Position numbers and translations under genes: made by a program. From the NCBI GenBank assembly GCA_024180945.1, contig JAKSGN010000005.1, positions 3,968,001 to 4,032,000 on the forward strand: a stretch of DNA of 64,000 nt, read 5' to 3'. Shown piece by piece: positions 22,174 to 32,782 of this stretch (position 1 is its first letter; the number at the start of each line of letters is the position of its first letter). Below the pieces are notes generated by a model, which was not told where the DNA came from, did not search any database, and saw only the letters and a list, made by a program, of their open reading frames with translations. The stretch is from Macrophomina tecta (Eukaryota > Ascomycota > Dothideomycetes > Botryosphaeriales > Botryosphaeriaceae).

Positions 22174-23283
22174 TCATGACGCAGTAGCTTCTTCCCCGTG
22201 CGCACCCCTACTCTCACTCGTCTCCCGCGGCGACGCTGTCGCAGCGCTCGACCTCCTTCCCCTCAACTCCATTTCCAACTCCCTAATGCGCTTCCGCAAC
22301 AGCTCATTCTCCCTCTTCGCCTCTTCCAGCTCCTGCCTATGCAACGCCGCCTCCTCAAACCTCGCCGCCGCACTTGTCCCGACGCCCAGACTCGGGCTAC
22401 GTGCCATGCCCACCCCAGCCGCATATGTGCTGCTGCTCCCACTAACAACGCCGCTGCCCGCGCCATCAAGACCGCCGCCCTGCGGCTGCGTCTGCTGGTT
22501 CTGGTTGCTCGACATGGACCAGCGGTGCGACTGCGGCTGCTGGTTCGACGCGCGACTGACGCTGCTGGAGCTGCGGTGACGGCGCGAGGCCGTGGGGTGG
22601 GTGGGGCCCGTCATGGCGCCGGCGTGGACGGCCGAGGGGTCGGTGGCTTCGAAGAGGAAGGTGCTGGGCGGGTGCGCGGACGTGCTGGTCGACGAGACGG
22701 AGCTGGCGACCGAGGCCGAGTGGGCGCGCAGGGCGCTGAGTTCGCGGGTGAGGCGGTTGACCTGCGTGTGCGCGCGAGCAAGAGTCAGCTGTGGGAAGGA
22801 GGGACGTGCGGGAGAAATGTCTCGAAACTTGGAGAGGGGGCAAGGGCGGGATGTACGCACCACGGCCTCTTGCTCCAGCTCGAGCTCGTGGTGCAGCTCG
22901 GCAGCCGTCAGCGGGCGCGGGTGGCGCATGGGTACGCCGGCCTCGTCCACGCTTCCGCGCGGAGCGGTGCCGGGCAGGTGTGGGCTCAGCGGCGGGAAGG
23001 GCTGGTATGCGGGCTGCTGGGGCTGCGAGGTCGGGGGAACAGAGCCGTTGGCGGCGGCGGCGCCGAGCGGGAGGGGTGGTGGGTTCATGGGAGACAGCTG
23101 GGACGCGCGGCGCGATGAGGGGTGGGATGCAGAAGCAGGCGGGTTCTGGTGGTGGTGGTGGTGGTAGTGGTGGTGGTGGTGGCTGCTGCCACTGCCGTTC
23201 GATGGTGCGGTCGCGGGGCCTGGGCTGGTGGTGGCCTGCGGCAGGCGCGGCGACGGAGGGACCGAGTTCAGATCGGGGGCCAT
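22174..23283 (-). CDS. Low-complexity protein with C-terminal coiled coil
   Basis: Exons complement(join(22174..22761,22862..23283)) after moving one base across an ambiguous GTG boundary; by strict GT...AG the intron is 22762..22860 and exon 1 ends at 22861, giving 336 aa. The intron has donor GTGCGT, a CTGAC branch site and acceptor CACGCAG. It is 99 bp with no stop codon, so the unspliced frame is also open. Splicing creates LELEQEAVVNRLTRELSALR, a continuous heptad-like helix, which supports removal. The N-terminal part is Pro/Ser/His-rich with a poly-His stretch (HHHHHYHHHHH). The C-terminus has a strong coiled coil, RQELEEAKRENELLRKRI, after a Ser-rich linker. It looks like an ascomycete scaffold or regulatory protein. 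It has no basic region of a bZIP factor, so I do not call it one. Confidence 0.82.
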   Translation of the reverse strand: MAPDLNSVPPSPRLPQATTSPGPATAPSNGSGSSHHHHHYHHHHHQNPPASASHPSSRRASQLSPMNPPPLPLGAAAANGSVPPTSQPQQPAYQPFPPLSPHLPGTAPRGSVDEAGVPMRHPRPLTAAELHHELELEQEAVVRTSRPCPLSKFRDISPARPSFPQLTLARAHTQVNRLTRELSALRAHSASVASSVSSTSTSAHPPSTFLFEATDPSAVHAGAMTGPTHPTASRRHRSSSSVSRASNQQPQSHRWSMSSNQNQQTQPQGGGLDGAGSGVVSGSSSTYAAGVGMARSPSLGVGTSAAARFEEAALHRQELEEAKRENELLRKRIRELEMELRGRRSSAATASPRETSESRGAHGEEATAS

Positions 23284-25395
23284 CGCTGGCGGATTTAACC
23301 AGGGGTGGAAGTTTGCTGGAGGTGTTTGGCAAGGCCGCGGATATGGTTGTGAGATGGCAGGCGGTGCGGGGAGAGCGACGAGGGATGTCCAGGCGCAGGA
23401 CTAGACGGGACCCTGCGCGGTGCATTCATCGCAGCATGACGCGCCGACGCGACGCCCGCCCGCCAAAAATGAGCTCAGTAGCTTGCGGGTTTGTTTCAGC
23501 CCGTTGCACCAAGCGCCATACCAGAGCCAGCAAACACCAACCCTTTCCACGCTCTACCACGCCACATCCATAAATCAGAGTCACAACCGCCCACACCAGC
23601 ATCAACGATTTGTGATGTTGGCCACAGACCCTGCTCCAACACGCTCATACAGCCCCTCAAACGCCCTCAAGCCCGACGAGCAAGCATCCTCCCATCACTC
23701 GCTTTCCGGAAGAATCGTAGTTGGTGTGATAGCATTTCGGCACCTGCAGAAAGTGGTCCTGGGGCTTCACAATGCACTCTGGGATTCTGGCTAAAGTCGA
23801 GCCATCTCGGATGTAGTGGCTGTTGGCCATTGGGCGCGCTGGACTAATTTCTTCTGGTGCTCGTTAATCTTGCAGCACCTCCGTTGATTCGCAATGCTAA
23901 TAACGCGTAACGAGGCAGCGCAGACTACCGTACCATGTCGCCACTCAATTGCTCACCCCAAGCCAGCTTGCATTTTGCTCGATCTGGATTTCTTCTTCTG
24001 CTTTCTTTTTCCCCAAAAGGGAAGCTTGTGCCCGCGCACGGGCCGCATCGTCGTTCTTGGCCCGCTCGTCTTTATTTCGACCACACTTGCATCAACAATG
24101 CTGCCTCAGCACACTGTGCAATGAGTCAGCGCCAGACGAATTACTAGCTAGCAGCATTGGCGACTTGAAGTGACCCGCGAGGCACAGAAGCTCAGATGCA
24201 CGAATACGAATACGAAACCTTCAACCAGTAACTCAGCTTCTCACTGCACGAGGTCAGACTCGGAAATATGCTCCCAAACTCAGTCGCCGCCCAGGCTTAT
24301 CGCCAGCTCCTCCGGTTATCTCCGATCGCCCGGCGAAACTGGACATCCCATCGACCCTACCAGCAGCGGCAGAGTTTCGCAGGCAGTCGCCCCAACTCTG
24401 GTCTATTAGCTTTACTCGCTTCAAACGAAAAGCTACAGCCACCTCAATGCTTCCGAAACTTGAAGAAAGGAGAACTCGCCGCCACAGACGACCAGTGCCC
24501 CGAGATCTCTACTACGCCACAATACCTCCTTGGCGCAAAATGCAAGCTGAAGGATCTGCGTCTGTAGTTCAGTCTAGCAAAGATCAGCAGCCCCAGAGAC
24601 TTCCCCAACCAAACCCATTGCTCTTTAATCGCTTCTCCTCTAGAGAGCGCAATGGCTGTGCCTCACAGCAGAGTCCTCAACTACGTCAGCACGAGTGCCA
24701 AGAAGGGAAGCCGGAAAAGAAGACGAAACACACTCAGCTCAGCAGCAAACGCACACGTTGAAACCACAATTCACCCAGATCCCGCCAAACAGGCTGCTTC
24801 AAAACGGTTCTTCTCTTGCAACCCGCTCTCATTTCATCATCAACGGAAAACGCAAACGTGAATGTGTCTACCGACGTACTGCTGATGGCGCTACTGCAAT
24901 TCTCGACGTAGTGTGTGTGTGCGTGTGTATGTGACCGTTTCTCTTTTCATCATGATCGAAATCATATCCTATCCAGCTTTCCGGGTTTATATCATCCTCC
25001 CGATGCCTGGTAGCGAGGGCACCGGCAAACAACTCCCCTGCTTCACCTTCCCTGAAAATGCAAAAGAATTCCCTTCGGAGACATCCAGAAGCACCTGTAG
25101 CAACCACCACTACTTCCCCCACCACCTTCCTCAAAATGTAGCCCGCGCAATCGAACATCACCACACATGCTTTACTCCAACTTTCTGCATCTAAAACACG
25201 AAAAGATTTCCATCCGTTCAATCATCCATCTGTCCATCCATTCGTCCAGCCACGCACGCATGCACACCAATTACGGCACCGCAGTGCCGTCCGAGCTGGA
25301 GGTTACGAATGGGGAAAATAAAAGAAAAAAAGGGGAGGGGCCGGGATGTCAATTCCGGCCTGACCTCAACCTAGCATTCGCTGTACATTCACTTG
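23284..25395. other. 2.1-kb intergenic region
   Basis: No gene recognised. It contains a short GT-rich repeat (24908-24932, GTGTGTGTGTGCGTGTG) and an imperfect CCATC repeat near 25208-25250. The left end is the promoter side of the coiled-coil gene. Confidence 0.5.
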
Positions 25396-27330
25396 TCACA
25401 ATTCCTCGTCTTCTTCCATCGTGCTCTCCTCTTGCTTGATGAGGGAGCTGGGGCCGCCGACCGCGCTTATTGCCGCGCCAGCCGTCTGACCCGACGCATT
25501 ACTGTCGCTCATACTGCGCGGTTGGAGAAGCGGTGCATTGCTGATCGCCGAACCGGAGGCGTTCGCGAGCGCGGATCCCAGATTCGTGCGCGTGCCTTCG
25601 TCGAAACCAGGCAAGCTGGCGCGCTGTTTCTTGAACGGCGATCCGACCACAGCAGCTTCAGGGGCAACTTCTTTGGCGGCGAGTGCGGCGGCTGCGCTGG
25701 TGGGAACTTCACTGCCTGGGGAGAGAGCGGCGTTGGCTGGATAGTCCAGGGCCGGGGGCGACTTCGTTGGCGAAACATCGTGGACGGGGTCGGCAGAGTG
25801 GGCACGCTTGAGCTGTTGGTAGTTAGTATTTTCATTTTACATTTTAAAAGTTCAGGGGGAGACTCGCCTTGATTTTGCGAACGCCCTCAGCTAGTTCTCC
25901 TTGCCGGGCTACATCCTCAGGGGACAGCATGCTTTTACCTTCGGTCTTGATTTCGATGTCGTCGTCGTTAGCAGCGCCGACTTCATCGTCGTCATCAGCG
26001 TCGCTGTCCATGTCGTCCAAGTCCTTGGCCTTTCCTCCCTTGGTTTTCTTCGTTGGCGAAGCGTTGGGATCACGGTATCCGGCGAAGTTCCGAGTGCCCG
26101 TCGTTGTCAGGGGTTTGAGGGCAGAGAAATCAAGGCCAGTTTTCCGTTTCGTCGTTGCTGGCGTCTTCGGCACAGCGCCAGGAGCTTGTAGAATGCCCAT
26201 CTTGCGTAATTGTTCTGGGCAGCGTCAGCGTTGTTCTGTGCTTTAGGTCTCACATCTAACTTACTTTCGCCGCGATAGAGGAATGTGAAGACTGCGTACG
26301 GCTTGTCTGGAGGATCAATACCAGTGACCGTCTGCGTGCTGATTGACTTCGGATCCAATGTCTTCGGCTTCGCGAAACTCGTCGTATGATCGACATCTGC
26401 ATCCCCATTCCCAGGGTCGCCGTTGGCTCCTGCGGCATCATCGTCGTCATGTGCGTCGAATTGAGGCGAGTATTCTCCTCTCTTGATTTCTCCGGAGGCC
26501 AAAACCCTGAAGAGCGCAACCTTGATCTGGCCGGCGGCTGCGGGCATGGGCGGCTCATCCTCCGAATCAGAATCTGACGTAAACAATCCCTCGTCTCCAG
26601 ATAGAGGCTCCACCGTCTTGTCTTCACCATAGCGCAGAACGCCGTTCCTGTTGGCAGCCTTTTTCTTGTCTGTTTCCATGTCATCGTCATCATCGTCGGA
26701 ACCCTTCTGCTCCCTCTTCTTCCGTCTCTTCTTCTCCAGGCGCTGCCTCCGCCGTTCTATTCTGGCAGCCACATCCTTGTCCTTGCCTTCAAGATCGAGA
26801 CCGTTGAGCCAGCGCTCCAGACCGACCTCGCGGAAAAGGAATTCACGTTCGGCCAGACCGCCGCCCTCAGAATCCGGCACGCTCACCCAGCGTGAGTTGA
26901 CCCATGTCTCCTCACCTCGCCTGAGCAGGGTGGCTACCTCCTCTTTGGCACGCCCGTCAAAGTATATGTATGCGGCAATGGTTTCGTTGGGCGACGACGT
27001 CAGTGGAATGTAGGGTCCGATTACGGGGCCGTACTTGCCCCGCTCATTGCCGTAGCCGGGCAAGCCGCCGACGACTTTGGGGCGCGGATAAGGGTCTTCG
27101 GGGGTGGGCTTCGGAGTCGAGTAAGGCACGTTGAGGCCGGGTGTGAGGAGAGTGATTGAGATAGCGAAGGTTGACTGCTCGGGCTTGCTGGCGCCAGGCG
27201 GGATCTTGGCGGGCGGGACGGGAATATACGAGGTGATGCGGTGGGCGCGAGAGTTCTTCTGGATCGAGTACTCGGGGAGCGGGCCGTCAGGCGTATGGAT
27301 GCTGACGGCCAGACCCTGGAAGCAGGGCAT
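25396..27330 (-). CDS. DUF7918-like nuclear/acidic protein
   Basis: Exons complement(join(25396..25812,25868..26214,26265..27330)), 609 aa. The first intron (50 bp) has GTAAGT, CTGAC and CCCAG. The second (55 bp) begins GCGAGT rather than GT and ends CAACAG with an ACTAACT branch site, so it is a GC-AG intron. Joining at those points keeps the frame (VRKIK then LKRAHSADP). The N-terminal 220 residues resemble the fungal DUF7918 fold: MPCFQGLAVSIHTPDGPLP, then ITSYIPV, then AAYIYFDGRAKEEV. A basic/acidic segment follows (RRRQRLEKKRRKKREQK then SDDDDDD), then RGEKQLRKMGILQAPG, another Asp-rich patch (DDMDSDADDDDE) and a Ser-rich tail ending MEEDEEL. A nuclear protein is likely. The DUF7918 call is inference from sequence look. 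Confidence 0.82.
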
Positions 27331-28141
27331 CTTGTAAGGTTCCTTTGAGACGCAGGCGGGGCTCTACACAAAGAGCGGTGGCAGGCGGGCGCGGGCGCGG
27401 CGCGTGGTAGGCGTGGCGGGCGGGCGCTGTTCGTGTGCGGAGCAGCTGGCGGGAGAAGTGGGCTGGGTGAGCACGTCGCAAAATCTCGAAGCAGCGCGGG
27501 CACGGTGTGCTTCTGATCGATCGATTAAATGCCCGGTGCTGAAGCTGGCGCTCGGACGCCTTGGCCGCGGCGGGCGGGCTGCTGCGGCGGATGGGCAAGC
27601 TCGCGAGGGGGGGCAGTGGTGCCTCGGCGCAGGCTCAGAAGGACTGCGTGGTTTGCTCGCAGCCGGCGGGTGGAGTCTCTGGGGAAGAGAATGAGTTGTG
27701 GTCGTTTACACACGCGGCGGCAGAGAGGGCTGCACGCCAAGCACGTCGATCAACTACAGGCAGTGACCCCGGTCGCCGCGTTCTGTGCCGCCAGCTTCCA
27801 GGATGCGCTGCCATGCACAAGGCAGCCACCTGCACCAGCACACTCCGTCTCACTGCTGCACGACCCCGAATAAGTCCATCCGCGCCGACCACGCGTGCAG
27901 ACGTTGTGCTGATTACGCCTAACACCGCTCCCGTCATGCTCGGCTCTTGTCGTTCTCTCAGCCCGAAAAATGCCGCATCATCACTACTGCCTGCTTCTCC
28001 AGACTGACCGGCTACATAAACCCTGAAAAGGTCACAATGTGAAGCAGCCGCGACAATCGCATTGCATATTTCATTGTCCCTCATTCAGTCCTGCGAGCAG
28101 GACTTGGCACGGCATCCAAGACAAGCAAACCAAGGTCAGAA
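27331..28141. promoter_or_regulatory. Divergent promoter region, 811 bp
   Basis: It lies between the minus-strand DUF7918-like gene and the plus-strand alpha/beta-barrel gene. It is GC-rich near the former. No gene or defined site is seen. Confidence 0.4.
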
Positions 28142-28753
28142 ATGGCCGTCACCGAGCTCGCACTACTCCGGCTCAGACCTGGTGCATCCTTCTGCGCCCC
28201 CACGTTGCGCGCGAACCTCCAAAAGGCCAAGAAAGCCATGGAAGACTTTACTCAACAGCCGTTCCATTACTTTGTCCAGATTGAAGACCCCACCTTCTTC
28301 TACATCCTCGGATCCTGGCCGTCAGCTAAGTACCACTTCCGAGAGTGGATCCCTTCGCCTGCGAATCAGGAACTGCTTGAGCTCCTCAAAGATCAAATCG
28401 ATGTTGAGTGGATGTTCCATCTGGATGTGGAGAAGTCACATTTGCCACTCAATGCTCCAATCCTTGCAATCGGCCGACACTATATCGCGCCTGACAAACG
28501 TACCGGCTTTTCGCAGACCTTCAACGCTGTGAAGCACAACCTGGAAGGTTTCACTGCTCCTCGGAAGGCCTCAGGCGGATGGAGACTGGAAAAAGAGGCG
28601 CTTGACAAAGAAGAATGGATTTTGTTCTCCGGGTGGGACGAAGTTACGCAGCATGAAAAGTTCGGAGAGACGGAAGCTTTTCAAGATTACGGAATAATCA
28701 GAGATTTCGTGAGTGGGTTTGAGATCAGGCATGCGAAGATACTTGACATCTGA
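28142..28753 (+). CDS. Small ABM/EthD-like dimeric alpha/beta-barrel protein
   Basis: Single exon, 203 aa, MAVTELALLRLRPGA at the start. The first half has the beta-alpha-beta form of an ABM-type domain: FHYFVQIEDPTFFYILGSWPSAKYHFREW, then NQELLELLKDQIDVEWMFHLDV. The second half repeats the layout: NAPILAIGRHYI, a central EEWILFSGWDEVTQHEKF, then the IRHAKILDI strand. Tandem half-domains of this sort form heme- or substrate-binding barrels in monooxygenase-like proteins. No catalytic residue can be assigned. No signal peptide is visible, so it is probably cytosolic. Confidence 0.8.
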   Translation: MAVTELALLRLRPGASFCAPTLRANLQKAKKAMEDFTQQPFHYFVQIEDPTFFYILGSWPSAKYHFREWIPSPANQELLELLKDQIDVEWMFHLDVEKSHLPLNAPILAIGRHYIAPDKRTGFSQTFNAVKHNLEGFTAPRKASGGWRLEKEALDKEEWILFSGWDEVTQHEKFGETEAFQDYGIIRDFVSGFEIRHAKILDI

Positions 28754-30471
28754 GCGTGTCGACATCTGAAAGGTAGCATAGAGCAAGCAAGCTCGTTGCC
28801 GCCAAAGTTGCAACATGCACTTACCGCGGGGATTCGAAGCAGATATCCAGTCACAATTTCCGGATTCCTATAGCCTAAGATTGGTCCTTGTATCCCTTGG
28901 GTATACTTGCGCTTGCTGTTATCGGTGAGAGAAGACAGGCAGATGTATGTTGCTATGCTTTTTACTTCTGTAGGCCTACCCGTTAGACCAAGATGTAGGT
29001 TGCAGTTTTGGTGGAATGCAATACCATTCCTAAGAACATATTGAGTGCTAGATGACCTCCGTGTAGACTCGCGACCATCCAACTGGACGTATGTATGCTG
29101 TGCTAACGTCTTCTTAATAGGCGCGTTAGTTACAGAAGCGCTACATCGGTTCCAGCAGTTGCCACAGCTACCATCTCTGGAGCTGTGAACGGTAGGTCTT
29201 CCTAGAAGTCGGCCTGAACAGTTTATCAAGCCGTGAAGCGTGGCCATGAGTCAAGTTGCCGTAACTTTGCCATGAACCTTACACAAATGATGTGAGTCTT
29301 GGTCTATTTTTACTCGCTTAGACTCCTGAAGCTGGCCAATAGAGTTCGGCAACGGGAATGTGCTCGGCAGTTGACATGAGAAAACACGGTGGGACAGAAC
29401 ATCACGATCAACAACTCAGGGCCAAATCGTAGACACACGCAACAGCCTTTTCCGGTGTCAGGACTGCGTGGCGTTGAATGTGGATCTGCGGAGCTTGTTA
29501 CCTCATGCCTCATCGGAACCTGCCAGCCCGGCAATGCGGTGGCGGGCATCGGAGAAGCTTGTTACAATTGCTCGGGACCACACTCGGAAAGTGAGCGACG
29601 GTGGAGGCAAGTGTGGGATCAGTCAACACCTTCGGCCAGCAGAGCAGCAGTCGTAGCGAGGTTTAGCGGAGCCCCAGATAGGAACAGGAAGCCAAGTCGC
29701 GCGTTATCGGAGCGCCAATCAGGACAGCGCGGGCCACGGAAGGCGGCTGCAGGAGGGAGATCCTGACGCAGGAGTCGGTGCGGTGGCAAATGTGCCAGCA
29801 GGACACTGGGGGCTTTCTGGAGCTGCGGTGGAAACGCACACGTAGGCCTGCGCGTCTGGCGAAAAGTCGCCTCCAAGACCAGGCGGTGTGCGGCGAAGTG
29901 CAGCGGTTTTCTCGAACAGATCGTCCACGCAGCTAGCGCAGGGCTCACCGCGAAGGCGGCGGCGGTGATTGGCTGCAAAAGCCGGGGACCAACCCTGCGC
30001 CTGCCGGGGAAATTTGGCCTTCTCGCGCGGCCGGGAGGGGGCGTGGAAATTGTATGATGATGGGCTGACTGCGCCCCGGGCGGCCACGACGGCTGGGCAT
30101 CCACAGGTGCTTGTCTGGCGATACTGTCGCCATGGCGGCTTGAGCGAGTACCGTTGGGGGTGTGTTTGCACCCGCGCCCGGTCAAGCGTGCAAACATGCC
30201 AAGCAACGGTCCCAGCGCGCGCAGAAAGTGGGCTAGCCAGGCCCGCGTCGAGTCTAGCGCAATCTGAGCTCAGGGACCAAGGACCAAGGCCGGCCGGAAG
30301 AGACATTCCCGTGTGGAGCCATCTTTCTCTGGAACTCTCAAAACTCGCGCCGCCGCTCTGCACCTCCCGATCACCACCTGAAGCGCCGAGGCCAACCCTC
30401 TCCCACTTCTGGCCCCTTAAGACCGCCCCGTCGTTCCTTTCCTGCTCGCTGAGTTCAGCACTGCAGCCACG
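28754..30471. promoter_or_regulatory. Intergenic region and ERG25 promoter
   Basis: The first 550 bases are AT-richer and show no convincing gene. From 29.6 kb it is GC-rich. A CCAAT box lies at 29715-29719 and an inverted one (ATTGG) at 29968-29972, about 750 and 500 bases upstream of the ERG25 start. CCAAT boxes are common in fungal sterol genes, but binding is not shown here. Confidence 0.4.
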
Positions 30472-31497
30472 ATGTGAGTGCTCAACAACCCTGTGCCAGC
30501 CGCGCGCCCCCTCGCTAATTCCGCCGCCAGGAACTCAACGACAGCTGCCTTTGCCAGCCCGGCGCCCGCCGACACCTACTGGCAAACTTTCGACGAGGTT
30601 TCGCAGTACAATGTCTCCCTCAATTACTTCGAGCGCCTCTGGCTTGCCTGGTACACCTACATGAACAACGATGTCCTGGCCACCGGCATCATGTCTTTCT
30701 TCATGCACGAGGTCGTCTACTTTGGTCGCGCTCTGCCGTGGATCATCATCGACTGCATCCCTTTCTTCAACAAGTACAAGATTCAGGCTGTGAGTGCCCC
30801 TGCCACCGTTTGAATCTGGTGACCTTTCTGGCTGACGCGGCACCAGGCCAAAATTCCCACCGCCAAGGAGCAGTGGCAGTGCGCCGCCCTGGTGCTGCTG
30901 AGCCACTTCACCGTTGAGCTGCCCCAGATCTGGCTGTTCCACCCCATGGCTCAGTACTTCGGCCTCGAAACTAGCGTACCGTTCCCGTCCCCGCTCAAGA
31001 TGGCCTATCAGATTGCCATTTTCTTCGTCCTCGAGGATTCGTGGCACTACTGGACCCACCGTGCCATGCACGTTTTCCCCTTCCTTTACAAGAACATCCA
31101 CAAGATCCACCACCACTACTCGGCTCCCTTCGGCCTGGCCGCTGAGTATGCGTCGCCAATTGAGGTGCTTGTCCTCGGTCTCGGTACCGTGGGCTCTCCC
31201 ATCCTCTACTGCGCCATCACCAAGGATCTCCACATCCTGACCATGTACGTGTGGATCGTCGCCCGCCTGTTCCAGGCCATCGATGCCCACAGCGGTTACG
31301 AGTTCCCTTGGAGTCTCCACCACTTCCTGCCCTTCTGGGCCGGTGCCGACCACCATGACACCCACCACGAGCGTTTCATTGGCAACTATGCCAGCAGCTT
31401 CCGCTGGTGGGACTACGTTCTCGACACCGAGTCTGGTCCGGAGGCTGCCAAGCGGAGGCGCGAGCGCAGGCTCGCTAAGGCTAAGAAGGCCCAGTAA
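30472..31497 (+). CDS. ERG25: C-4 methylsterol oxidase (ERG25)
   Basis: Exons join(30472..30473,30531..30789,30847..31497), 303 aa. The start codon is split: AT at 30472-30473, then a 57-bp intron (GTGAGT ... CGCTAAT ... GCCAG), then G at 30531. Read without splicing, ATG is followed at once by TGA. The second intron (57 bp) is phase 0. The protein has the three histidine clusters of the fatty-acid hydroxylase family: HYWTHRAMH (154-162), HKIHHH (172-177) and HHDTHH (256-261). They bind two irons that oxidise the C-4 methyl group of 4,4-dimethylzymosterol in ergosterol synthesis at the ER membrane. Hydrophobic segments flank the clusters. The C-terminus is basic ([15 protein letters not shown]), which fits ER retention through a lysine-rich tail. 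Length matches fungal ERG25. Confidence 0.95.
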
Positions 31498-32782
31498 ATG
31501 GGTAGTTTCGGTCTGCTCTGTTGCCACCTATGCGAGCCGCTACCGCGGCAAATGGCAGACCAAATGTGTAATGCCATCATTAAATGGACTTGGTGGATTG
31601 TTGTATCGAGAGTCGGGACCTTTGAATGGTTGATCGAATGGCATTGAGTAGATTTCGGCCACCTAGATGTGCTTTGCTCTCGCGGGTGGGCTTTCAAAAG
31701 AGATGATTAATGCTGTTCTACAGCTGAACGACACTTGGCATTGTATATAATTGTAATCCACGGCTGCCTACCGTTCGTTAAATATTAATACGCGAAAAAG
31801 AGAAAGAAAATATAGCTCAAAGCCTGTCTTTCTTCCAGTGCTCCGTGACCCGTCTGGAAGAGCCCTTCAATTGACCCAGAGAAGCACACTTTCACCCAGG
31901 CCGTCACTAGAAATGTTCATTCGTACCGTATACTCGTAGCTTACCCGATCACAGTGGCAAGCTTCAAGAAACCCAGACCTGTCAATAAAGCACTGCATCG
32001 ACCTTTCGATCCAGCTTCGAATTCTGCGTCGGTTCGTGGGATAGAATGGAGGTCTGCAGCTCACTTTGGTTTCGATAGTTGGTAGTGATCATTGGCTTGA
32101 GCATTTTCTGATTCCTGTGCGGCCTTTGCTGAAATGGGCGAAAAACGCACTCTATGTGTTCGACTCATTTTTAAGTTTTCATGCTCAAATGTGCATCATG
32201 AGCCTTTGTTGGTCTTGCCAACGCGCAATATGGCTAAATTGAGCTTTTAGTGGCTAAAAAGTCGACCCGAGCTCGAAAAACGCTTCCGGGAATCCGCGAG
32301 CGATTCAGGATAGGAAAGATGAAAGGAGTAAAGTTCTGGATCGAGCGAGGATTGAAGGCATTAGTGAATGAAAGGGACTGTTACTGCCGAGAGTATCGAG
32401 CTCGTTACTTGCGACCGCTCTAACCTGAGTTACTCTTGCGAAGATAGCTTGGTGTGCGAAAGTGAGAAGTTTCTCAACTGTGGTATACCAAATGCCAGAG
32501 TCCCTATGGTGGCGAGTAACAACAGTAAACAGCATAGAGGCGCAAGTACCGAAGGAAACTTCGGAAGATCTCGAATGTTGTTTATCAATGATATAGCTAG
32601 CCTCCGACATCAAGGAGAAATCCCCAGCACTTGAACGGACAATTCTGGATCCTTATTTTGGACTAGCGCACTCAATGCAGCCGACTCCGAAGAATTACCG
32701 GGGACCGGCACGACAGCATGACGACTCACAGCTCTTCTTCATCCGCCTTCGTTGTGCGAAATTCACACACCCAACGGCAGCC
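31498..32782. other. 1.3-kb AT-richer intergenic region
   Basis: It is lower in GC than the flanking genes, with AT stretches near 31740-31815 and 32160-32290. A small perfect stem (CTTTTAG-TGG-CTAAAAAG) lies at 32244-32261. No gene is recognised. Confidence 0.5.

Noticed and set aside
22174..23283. bZIP transcription factor call for the coiled-coil protein
   Set aside because: The basic DNA-contact region with NxxAAxxCR is absent before the leucine-rich helix.
28687..29247. 186-codon minus-strand open frame
   Set aside because: It overlaps the 3' end of the alpha/beta-barrel gene on the other strand; no recognisable motif or splice support.
30535..31527. 330-codon open frame antisense to ERG25
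   Set aside because: ERG25 is unmistakable on the plus strand, and the antisense frame is a codon-bias shadow.
32244..32261. Small stem CTTTTAG-TGG-CTAAAAAG as a terminator or structured RNA
   Set aside because: Short, AT-rich and isolated; expected by chance in this AT-richer gap.
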